The notes beneath the pieces were generated by a model. The model was not told the DNA's origin. It did not search any database and was given only the letters and a program-made list of their open reading frames with translations. A stretch of DNA of 38,475 nt from Desulforudis sp. (GTDB taxonomy: Bacteria; Bacillota; Desulfotomaculia; Desulfotomaculales; Desulforudaceae), in NCBI GenBank assembly GCA_003604975.1, contig QZIR01000052.1, positions 1-38,475 of the forward strand. The letters are read 5' to 3'. This document shows, piece by piece, positions 7,928 to 14,738 of this stretch (position 1 is the stretch's first letter; every line of letters starts with the position of its first letter). The position numbers were made by a program, and so were the translations under genes.

Positions 7928-8080
7928 CCTGCCACAGGAACGGGGCCACGGCGCCTGGCAACAGAAGCCGATCCAATCCATTCAGACGTTCGTTCACGGT
8001 GATGGCCAGTCCGGTCACGAATACAAAACATTGTGGCTTCACCGGTATCCCTGACCAACTCGAACCCAGGAGGATCGAAC
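7928..8080 (+). promoter_or_regulatory. Structured leader RNA, module 3
   Basis: Hairpin 1 is CCTGCCACAGG (7928-7938). Hairpin 2 is CGGC (7949) with GCCG (7967) and a GCAA tetraloop. Hairpin 3 pairs CGGTGA (7997) with TCACCG (8039). AGGAGG (8068) lies seven bases before ATG 8081. Same order and spacing as the other copies. Confidence 0.8.
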
Positions 8081-8944
8081 ATGCTGAACTTGCCCATTGC
8101 CCAAGACATCCTGATTGCCTCGATTGTTGCCGGTGGCTTTATTGTTGGCGTATGCCTCTTGTACTGGCACATAACCAGAGAAGAGGGGGTCCGCCGGTTT
8201 CATCTGCATTTTCTGCGTATTTTCTTTATAGCGCTTCATCAGGCCGGGGAGTGGTGCGAGAATGGCTGGAGGGCCATTCTGTCCTGGCGGCGGCAGCAAA
8301 TGAGGGCCAGGTATGCCAGTATGAGGCCCAGTCATTGGTTGGTCTCCTTCCTCTGTTTAGTGCTCAGTCTGATCCTGCTGTTCTGCCAGGCGAGTGTTCT
8401 GGGACAGGTATTCGCCAGTTTCGGACGGGGGGAGACCCCGTTCCCCGCAGCAAGTCCGGGCATGCTGCTGGCAATCGCCATCTGGGCCGCTGCCGTCACC
8501 TGGGGAATCTTCCTCTTTGAGGCCTTGGGTGTTACACGTCTGCAGCCCTGGATGCACGGTATGAGCGGGTTCTCGCGCAAGGTGGTAGCCGCATTCTGCA
8601 TCCTGGGTATCATGGGATCACTTCTGTCCCAGGTTTATTTCGCGTCACCGGTCAGCACTGGCGTGCAGGATGACCAGGCATGGTTGCTCGTGGCGGCGGT
8701 TCTCGCTGCCATTGCCTCGATCAACGGCGCTGGTCTATTCAGCATGAACGGCAGCCTTGCCCTGCTGCATCTGCTTCTTCTGTGGGGTATCAGCACTGTT
8801 GCCGCCCTGCCGTTGGCTGCGGCGGAATTTGTTTTTCTGGTGGCGATGCGGCTGATGGTCATGGCGGATGGTATTGGCGGTGTCCTTGGTGTAAAGGGCC
8901 GTGAAAAGGCAGATGGTGGAGGACAGGATGATATTGCGCCGTAA
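8081..8944 (+). CDS. Multi-pass membrane protein, 287 aa
   Basis: Starts MLNLPIAQ directly behind a structured leader, sharing its opening with the small membrane proteins of the other modules, then continues as a much larger protein. I count about six hydrophobic segments, the first at residues 9-28 and the last near 235-265. A basic Arg-rich loop lies between the first two. It ends in a polar Gly/Asp-rich tail. No catalytic motif or transporter signature is recognisable. It may be an envelope component of the same system. The shared N-terminus suggests that a leader cassette was fused in frame to an unrelated gene. Confidence 0.75.
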   Translation: MLNLPIAQDILIASIVAGGFIVGVCLLYWHITREEGVRRFHLHFLRIFFIALHQAGEWCENGWRAILSWRRQQMRARYASMRPSHWLVSFLCLVLSLILLFCQASVLGQVFASFGRGETPFPAASPGMLLAIAIWAAAVTWGIFLFEALGVTRLQPWMHGMSGFSRKVVAAFCILGIMGSLLSQVYFASPVSTGVQDDQAWLLVAAVLAAIASINGAGLFSMNGSLALLHLLLLWGISTVAALPLAAAEFVFLVAMRLMVMADGIGGVLGVKGREKADGGGQDDIAP

Positions 8945-8950
8945 AATATC

Positions 8951-8960
8951 GTGAGTTGCT
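8951..8960 (+). repeat. Boundary box GTGAGTTGCT (copy 4)
   Basis: A variant of the box six bases after the stop of the membrane protein gene and ahead of module 4. Downstream bases (GAATGCCAAG...AACTA...AGCCAGGAGGT) also resemble module 3. Confidence 0.5.
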
Positions 8961-9011
8961 TATCCTTATTGAATGCCAAGCGAACTAACACTAGCCAGGA
9001 GGTATGCGACG

Positions 9012-9065
9012 ATGAAGGAACAAGGTTCAAGGAGAGGAGAGAGGGGGGCAGCTATGGAGACCTGA
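9012..9065 (+). CDS. Small upstream ORF of leader module 4 (17 codons)
   Basis: AGGAGGT at 8997 lies eight bases before ATG 9012. The peptide opens MKEQ, then SRRGERG, and ends in Ala-Met-Glu-Thr. It is close to the ORF of module 6, which ends Ala-Met-Glu-Asp. TGA is 12 bases before hairpin 1. Confidence 0.6.
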   Translation: MKEQGSRRGERGAAMET

Positions 9066-9077
9066 TATAAAGCAATC

Positions 9078-9229
9078 CCTGCCGCAGGAACGGGGCGACG
9101 GCGCCTGGCAACAGAAGCCGATCCGCATCATTCAGACGTTCGTTCACGGTGATGGCCAGTCCTGACACGAATACAAAACATTGTGGCTTCACCGGTATCC
9201 CCGATCAACCCGAACAAGGAGGAACGAAC
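9078..9229 (+). promoter_or_regulatory. Structured leader RNA, module 4
   Basis: Hairpin 1 is CCTGCCGCAGG (9078-9088), differing from other copies only in its loop. Hairpin 2 spans 9099-9120 with GCAA tip. Hairpin 3 pairs CGGTGA (9147) with TCACCG (9189). AAGGAGG (9216) is followed by ATG 9230. It heads the AAA+/kinase operon. Confidence 0.82.
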
Positions 9230-9394
9230 ATGCTGAACATTCTCTTCACCCAGGAAACCACCGTTGTCCTGAGAATCATCTGTGCGCTCGCCGTTAGCGG
9301 CGGACTCCGTCACCTTTCATTCAGCGATAGATGGAATCATTTTTCTCCAGAGACTTTCGATGTAGTCACCAGAGGACAGGAGGGCATCCGATGA
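9230..9394 (+). CDS. Small leader-linked membrane peptide, 54 aa
   Basis: The first 26 residues (MLNILFTQETT, then a hydrophobic run ending in ICALA and GGL) are almost identical at the DNA level to the start of the protein at 20050. The remainder is different and short. Its TGA overlaps the next start as ATGA, so translation of the operon is probably coupled to this ORF and therefore to the leader RNA. It may act only as a coupling peptide or be a true small membrane protein. Confidence 0.65.
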   Translation: MLNILFTQETTVVLRIICALAVSGGLRHLSFSDRWNHFSPETFDVVTRGQEGIR

Positions 9395-10734
9395 GTGGCG
9401 AAATCGTTTTGTTGCCTCTCGCGCCCGTAGCTTTCGGGGCCGTTGCAGGCGCTGCACTGACTGCGGTGGCTGTTGTAGCTGTCGGTTCAGTAACGATTGC
9501 TGCCGGGGGCGCACTCGCTCTTGGGCTGAAATCCGTTATTGATAAACGGGTCAGCTCGGCCGCCGAGGAAGCTAAGACCAAGGAGAAGGAGATTAAAGAA
9601 TGGTGGGACTATCAGGAGCAGAGTGCGAGGAAAATGTCTGCACTGTGGGAAAACCACAGTGCTCTTCTGGCCGCACAGCAGGAATTGCTGAAAGCGGGGT
9701 TGAATGAACGCAGGAAAGATGTGGTAGGTACTGGTCCCACCGCAACAGGGTATTTCACCCTTGGCCTTGACCGGGCCATCGCCGCCAGGGAAGCCGCTGA
9801 TGGGATGTTGAAAGAAATCAATGAAATACTTGCTGGAATCCCGCATGCCCTGGCCTCTGAGGCCGACTCTCCTGTTCCGAACCTCCTGGCCATGACGGAA
9901 AAGTTGCAACGCAAAGCACAATCAGACGCCCCCCCGTCCCTTGAAACGATCGAGGCATTCCGGAGAACAGTTCAGGATACTATCCGCACCTATGCGCAAA
10001 CCTGTGAGAAAAGGCAACAGACCACCCAATCGCTGATGCCCCGGCTTGAGAAACTGATCCTTGAGGCCGGAACATGGCAGCGGCTGGCGGCTACCCGGGA
10101 ACTGGCTTCCGGTATGAGCTCATTGCTGTCAAATCTGAAGGTGTTGTTGCTTAAAGGAAGGATATCCCTCGCCCAGGTGGAGACGATGGAAAAGAGACTG
10201 GCCACACTCAGGACGAAAATTGAGGCGAAGTTGGCGGAGAATGCCTACCGAACGGCCCTTGCTGAATCCCTGGCCAGAAACCTCGGGTCGATGGGGTATC
10301 GGGCAGTCAGTGATTTTGCGGAAGACCGTGAAGGCCGGGAGATGAGGGCCGAATTGGCCATTCCGGGGGGTGAAGCCCTGCGAGTCGGTGTTACCAGCGA
10401 TAACCGGCTCACATTCAAGGTAGTCCATACTATGGTGCCAGGGGAGAAAGATATGTCCGCAGGCCAGAAAAAAATGTACCGCGCGCAGGAAAAGAAGTGG
10501 TGCCAGGATATGCGAACCTTGCTGAGGATTCTGGCTAAGGAAGGCTTTACTTATGGGATTTTGGATGAAAAGACGATCCCCGATAACATCATTCCCAAAG
10601 CCGTCCTGGAAGACGTCGAGGGAATTCTTGCCCGCAGGGATGAGGAACAGCGGTGGGCCATTGAGGGTGATGAGGCTGACGAAATGCGTCGGAGGGTGGT
10701 TCTGGACCAGAAAACTCAGGAACGGGAGGCATAG
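9391..10734 (+). CDS. Membrane-anchored coiled-coil protein, 447 aa
   Basis: Starts at ATG 9391 overlapping the preceding stop. An Ala/Val/Gly-rich hydrophobic N-terminus (about residues 5-45) could form one or two membrane segments. Long, charged, Ala/Glu/Lys-rich helices follow, typical of coiled coil (about 50-300). The C-terminal 130 residues look globular. Heptad-like spacing and the lack of catalytic motifs suggest a scaffold or adaptor. It is adjacent to the AAA+ gene (stop TAG directly followed by its ATG), so it is a likely partner or substrate adaptor of that ATPase. No family recognised. Confidence 0.75.
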   Translation: MSGEIVLLPLAPVAFGAVAGAALTAVAVVAVGSVTIAAGGALALGLKSVIDKRVSSAAEEAKTKEKEIKEWWDYQEQSARKMSALWENHSALLAAQQELLKAGLNERRKDVVGTGPTATGYFTLGLDRAIAAREAADGMLKEINEILAGIPHALASEADSPVPNLLAMTEKLQRKAQSDAPPSLETIEAFRRTVQDTIRTYAQTCEKRQQTTQSLMPRLEKLILEAGTWQRLAATRELASGMSSLLSNLKVLLLKGRISLAQVETMEKRLATLRTKIEAKLAENAYRTALAESLARNLGSMGYRAVSDFAEDREGREMRAELAIPGGEALRVGVTSDNRLTFKVVHTMVPGEKDMSAGQKKMYRAQEKKWCQDMRTLLRILAKEGFTYGILDEKTIPDNIIPKAVLEDVEGILARRDEEQRWAIEGDEADEMRRRVVLDQKTQEREA

Positions 10735-12705
10735 ATGATTAATACAGAGACGAAAGAATGTCCGGTATGGATTCGCGAAATGGCCTGCTTCCTGCGGCTG
10801 AAGAATCTCCTGATCCTGCATGGCAATGTCTATGACAAGGTCACTTTCCCGATTACCGCGGAGGGGGAAACGGACTGGCCCGAAATGGAAGTGCCGCAGT
10901 TTTTTGAGCATTTTCTCAAGGCCATGCAGTATGAGGTGATCGGGTTTTATGACCTGATTGACGGATTGCATTTTCAGGATAAAGAGATGGACAAGCTCTA
11001 CAAACAGGTGCAGAGCGGTAAATCCCTGTCCTCTGAAAAGCAGAAAGAGGGGCCATCATCTGACGGAACGACAAAACCTTCCTCAGCGACCGAAACGTCA
11101 ACAGAGCAAAAAACCGCGTCCAAGGGGGAACTTGATCCAATACGGGTCATGGAGGGGGTTCGCAAGGCTATGGCGAATACCACGACGCCCTGTGTCTTTG
11201 TATTCAACCTTTCTTCACGGCTGGTGACGACGCCGGCCTCTCTCGGCGTACAGGAGAAAAATCTGTTTACCCTCATCCTCAAGGCAGTCCTCGGTTCAGC
11301 CAGCGTCAACAGGGGGGACAGGTGCTGGAACAACTCCCTGATCCTGATCTGCGACAAGGAGAACGATCTGCCTCATTTTCTGTATCTCAACAATCCACGC
11401 TGCCGTTTCGTCCACCTGCCCAAGCCGGACAGCGCTGATCGCGGTCGCTTCATCCACCACAATTGGGAGGGTTTCTACCGGGAACCCAATGCGGCCGCCG
11501 AGCCTCCCTCCAAGGATCTGTGTAATCTATTCTCCGCCCTGACCGACGGGTTGACCTACTACGAGATGTGGGGCCTGGTCAACCTGTCACGTGTCGAGAA
11601 GCAGCCGTTGTCGAATATCAGAAAGATTCTGGACCGATTCAAGTACGGCATCATTGAGAGTGAATGGGACAAGATGAAGGATAGGTTCATCGGAGCGGAG
11701 GAGAAGATTCGCGCTAAAGTCATAGGGCAGGACAATGCCGTCGCCGCTGTGCTTGACACCGTCAAGCGCGCTAAAATTGGTCTTTCCGCGGGCGCCAGTG
11801 GAGTTTCAAGCAGGCCCAGGGGTGTGCTGTTCTTTGCCGGCCCAACCGGTGTCGGTAAAACAGAAATGGCAAAAGCTATGGCGTCCCTGATTTTTGGTCA
11901 GGAAGACAGGTGCATCCGTTTTGACATGAGCGAATACAGCACGGAGCATTCGGATCAGCGGCTCCTCGGCGCGCCTCCAGGATATGTTGGATACCAGGCG
12001 GGGGGGCAGCTTATCAATGCTGTCCGTCAGAATCCCTTTTCCATCCTGCTGTTTGACGAGATCGAAAAGGCACACCAGAAGATCTTCGATAAGTTTTTGC
12101 AAATCCTGGATGATGGCCGCCTGACCGGGGGTGACGGCGAGACGGTCTATTTTTCGGAATGCATCATCATTTTCACGAGCAACCTCGGTACCGTTGGCCG
12201 AAATAGCCATGCGCAAATCGATTCCGCTAGCCAGACGGAGGCAATGATCCATCCGGGTATGTCATACCCGGAGATCCGTAAAACAATCCTGAAGCGCATT
12301 CATCAGCATTTTAATCTCGAATTGCGGCGGCCGGAGATCCTCAACCGCTTTGGCGACAACTTTGTGGTCTTTGATTACATCAAGTCTCCCTACGACGAAC
12401 AGATCCTCCGTCTGTTTCTCAATAATCTCACGGCGTCCCTCATGGATAATAAGAAGATCGGTTTGGCGATTGATGAATCAGTGGTTCGTAATCTCCTTGT
12501 ACTGGCGCAGGGGCATCTGCAGCATGGCGGACGGGGAATACGGAATGTCGTGGACTCGTCGCTCGTCAACCCCCTGAACCGGATGATGTTCGACCAGGGG
12601 ATAGAGAAGGAAGGAAATCTGCGTCTCAAGGACTTGCTTGACCATGGTGAGGACGCACCGGTACGTTTTGTGCTTGATATCAATTGGGAGCCCCAGACGC
12701 CGTGA
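10735..12705 (+). CDS. ClpA/ClpB-like AAA+ ATPase, 656 aa
   Basis: The C-terminal half is a complete class-2 Clp-type AAA+ module: Walker A GPTGVGKT (369-376), pore loop GYVGY (416-420), Walker B LLFDE (D441, E442), sensor 1 TSNLG, and RRPEILNRF near the arginine finger. The N-terminal half resembles a second AAA-like fold without Walker A: LLILHGNVYD near residue 25, a Walker-B-like strand CVFVFNL, and a sensor-like NSLILICDKENDLP block. A low-complexity linker (about 90-135) interrupts it. There is no Clp N-domain, so it is not a normal ClpA or ClpB. Clp D2 modules thread or remodel proteins using ATP. The operon partners (coiled-coil membrane protein, FHA, kinase, phosphatase) suggest a phosphorylation-controlled remodelling machine at the membrane. 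It is distinct from T6SS ClpV, as no T6SS structural gene is present. Confidence 0.88.
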   Translation: MINTETKECPVWIREMACFLRLKNLLILHGNVYDKVTFPITAEGETDWPEMEVPQFFEHFLKAMQYEVIGFYDLIDGLHFQDKEMDKLYKQVQSGKSLSSEKQKEGPSSDGTTKPSSATETSTEQKTASKGELDPIRVMEGVRKAMANTTTPCVFVFNLSSRLVTTPASLGVQEKNLFTLILKAVLGSASVNRGDRCWNNSLILICDKENDLPHFLYLNNPRCRFVHLPKPDSADRGRFIHHNWEGFYREPNAAAEPPSKDLCNLFSALTDGLTYYEMWGLVNLSRVEKQPLSNIRKILDRFKYGIIESEWDKMKDRFIGAEEKIRAKVIGQDNAVAAVLDTVKRAKIGLSAGASGVSSRPRGVLFFAGPTGVGKTEMAKAMASLIFGQEDRCIRFDMSEYSTEHSDQRLLGAPPGYVGYQAGGQLINAVRQNPFSILLFDEIEKAHQKIFDKFLQILDDGRLTGGDGETVYFSECIIIFTSNLGTVGRNSHAQIDSASQTEAMIHPGMSYPEIRKTILKRIHQHFNLELRRPEILNRFGDNFVVFDYIKSPYDEQILRLFLNNLTASLMDNKKIGLAIDESVVRNLLVLAQGHLQHGGRGIRNVVDSSLVNPLNRMMFDQGIEKEGNLRLKDLLDHGEDAPVRFVLDINWEPQTP

Positions 12706-13328
12706 AGATCAATCTGTTCCGCATCGGCTATCCTGTGACTTCCCTGGGTCCAGGAAAGCGCCTGGTTATTTGGGTTGCCGGCTGCCGTAAGCGTTGTCCC
12801 TCCTGCATCAGTCCTGAGATGCGTGATCCAGCCGCTGGCGCCTGGATCGAAAGCGAGGAATTGGCTGAGCATATCCTTCGATTGCCATATGCCTTTGACG
12901 GCATAACCGTTTCCGGTGGGGAGCCATTCGATCAGGCAGCGGCTGTCGCAGCGCTGATCAGACAACTGCGGTCAATGCATGCCGAGTGGGATACCCTGAT
13001 CTATTCCGGCTATCGCCTGGCTACCCTGAGGAAACATGCTGAAAGGCGTATTCTTCTGGCGGAAACGGACATCCTGATCGATGGTCCGTTCCGGCACGCG
13101 GTTCCATCGTTCCTTGCCCTTGCCGGCTCCGGTAATCAGCGAATCCATTTTCTCACCGAGCGTGGCCTCGGACAGAAGGACGCCGTCCTGGCGCCGCTGG
13201 CTGATGCAGCCGTACTGGGTATGGGCCGGGATGGAATGCGGATGCTGATTGGCGTTCTGTCACCGCAACAGCGCCAAGGCTGGCATCAAGCACTGGGTTT
13301 GATCAAAGGGGAGCAAGACGGAGTATAG
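12702..13328 (+). CDS. Radical-SAM activase-like protein (NrdG/4Fe-4S family)
   Basis: A 208-residue protein. I prefer GTG 12702, which overlaps the AAA+ stop as GTGA and has GGGAG ten bases upstream; ATG 12684 is in frame. It has the radical-SAM cluster Cx3Cx2C (C28, C32, C35) and GGEP (72-75) for S-adenosylmethionine binding. Its size and layout match NrdG-type activases, which generate glycyl radicals, but no glycyl-radical enzyme is in the window. Embedded by overlap in a kinase/AAA+ operon, it may modify one of the operon proteins or sense redox or iron. Function is inference. Family membership is firm. Confidence 0.85.
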   Translation: MKINLFRIGYPVTSLGPGKRLVIWVAGCRKRCPSCISPEMRDPAAGAWIESEELAEHILRLPYAFDGITVSGGEPFDQAAAVAALIRQLRSMHAEWDTLIYSGYRLATLRKHAERRILLAETDILIDGPFRHAVPSFLALAGSGNQRIHFLTERGLGQKDAVLAPLADAAVLGMGRDGMRMLIGVLSPQQRQGWHQALGLIKGEQDGV

Positions 13329-13338
13329 TCAAACGGAT

Positions 13339-13872
13339 ATGGAACAGTATAAAGTTAAAATTTGTCCACTCTGCGGGTATAAAAATTCTGAGTTTGCCAG
13401 ATTATGTAAGAATAAGAATATCGACTGCAGAAATCCTCTTAACAGGGTCAATCCTCAGCCGGACCCAGACGTGTCCGCCGAGGAACATCCTGTCGATTCT
13501 CCGGAAGAATCTCCTCGGGAGGAAAATGAGAGCCAGTTCGCTTCAGGCAGTGATGAGGCGTCACTGGTCCTTGAGCTTCCAGGCATGACGTTGGAAATTC
13601 AACCCAACGATGTCCTGGGCAGGACCTTTCCCGGTAGCATCGCTACCAAGCAGGTTGATGGAATGCCGGGCATCAACTTCATGCACCGGCGACATTGCTC
13701 CTTTGCTTGTGTGGCTGGGCAGTGGCAGGTTATTGCCATCCCAGGCGAGCGCTTCACCAACCCGACTCAGGTGAATGGCGTCAGTGTTCCGCCGGGTACT
13801 GCCAGAGGACTGCGCGATGGGGACAGATTGCAACTTTCAGGGGTCAATTTCTCGGTGAGGATTTTTCCATGA
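13339..13872 (+). CDS. Zinc-ribbon and FHA-domain protein, 177 aa
   Basis: The N-terminus has CPLC (C9, C12) and two further Cys (C23, C30), a likely zinc ribbon. An acidic Pro/Glu/Ser-rich linker (about 35-70) follows. The C-terminal 100 residues fit a forkhead-associated domain: an LGR strand, RRHCSF in place of the usual SRRHA, a PTQVNGV loop and a final LRDGDRLQLSG strand. FHA domains bind phosphothreonine. With a kinase and a PP2C phosphatase next door, this is the probable phospho-reader. Its TGA overlaps the PP2C start as ATGA, so the two are made together. Confidence 0.82.
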   Translation: MEQYKVKICPLCGYKNSEFARLCKNKNIDCRNPLNRVNPQPDPDVSAEEHPVDSPEESPREENESQFASGSDEASLVLELPGMTLEIQPNDVLGRTFPGSIATKQVDGMPGINFMHRRHCSFACVAGQWQVIAIPGERFTNPTQVNGVSVPPGTARGLRDGDRLQLSGVNFSVRIFP

Positions 13873-14738
13873 AAAATTTTAGTGCGTACGGCTTTGCCGA
13901 TATTGGCTCAGTCAGGACAGTCAACGAAGACCATATTCTTTTGGGGCGATTTATCAAAAACCGCGGTGGGATGGGGTTGTCCTTCTCTGAGGATGACGAT
14001 TTTGCCAGGGGCTATGGATTGATTTTTGCGGTAGCTGACGGTATCGGCGGTGAGCGTGCCGGAGAGGTTGCCAGTAGGATCGCCCTGGAGGTGATGGAGC
14101 AGCACTACTATGGCTTTACCAGGGATCAGAATAATCCCGATGCATTTACACAAGCTGTCCTTATCTCGAGCACAAAAGCCAATGAACGTATCCTGGAGCT
14201 GAGTGCATGTCGTCCGGAATATAGGGGCATGGGCTGCACGTTAAGCGGAATCTGCCTCATGCCTTCCGGAATCCTTACGTTTAATGCAGGAGACAGCCGA
14301 GTCTACAGATTCAGGGCCGGCTCCATGCGACAGCTTACCGAAGATGATTCCCTGGTTGGCCTGGCGGTCCGCATGGGACATCTGACCATCGAGGAGGCTG
14401 CCGTTTCCCCGCAACGGCACACGATTATCAACAACCTCGGCAGTTCAGGTTTCAGGATCACAATTCAGCCATTACTGGAGTGGCAGGATAACGATCATAT
14501 CCTGATCTGCTCCGACGGTCTGCACGATATGGTTTCCGTTGACATGATAAAAAAGACTCTCGGTGTGGAGGGCAGTCCAGAACAGGCGGTTCGCTCCCTC
14601 GTGCAGCAGGCAAAGGATAATGGCGGATATGACAATATTTCCGCGATCATTGTTCATTGTACAGAGGGAAATGGTAACGATTTCAGTGGGAAAGGTTTGA
14701 GGCGAGAATATTTGGAGTGCGGTGACGATCATGAGTAA
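13869..14738 (+). CDS. PP2C-family Ser/Thr protein phosphatase, 289 aa
   Basis: A complete bacterial PP2C: an opening RTVNEDH block, VADGIGG (metal-binding Asp), a GMGCTL strand, FNAGDSRVYRF, ICSDGLHDM and a closing DNISAIIV. These carry the Asp residues that bind two Mn/Mg ions for removal of phosphate from Ser/Thr. No signal peptide or membrane segment. It starts inside the FHA gene stop and its own end overlaps the kinase start by eight bases, the classic coupled pair of a kinase and its opposing phosphatase. Confidence 0.93.
   Translation: MKNFSAYGFADIGSVRTVNEDHILLGRFIKNRGGMGLSFSEDDDFARGYGLIFAVADGIGGERAGEVASRIALEVMEQHYYGFTRDQNNPDAFTQAVLISSTKANERILELSACRPEYRGMGCTLSGICLMPSGILTFNAGDSRVYRFRAGSMRQLTEDDSLVGLAVRMGHLTIEEAAVSPQRHTIINNLGSSGFRITIQPLLEWQDNDHILICSDGLHDMVSVDMIKKTLGVEGSPEQAVRSLVQQAKDNGGYDNISAIIVHCTEGNGNDFSGKGLRREYLECGDDHE

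Noticed and set aside
10129-10971. 280-aa minus-strand ORF
   Set aside because: It lies opposite the coiled-coil and AAA+ genes and is a shadow of their codon pattern.
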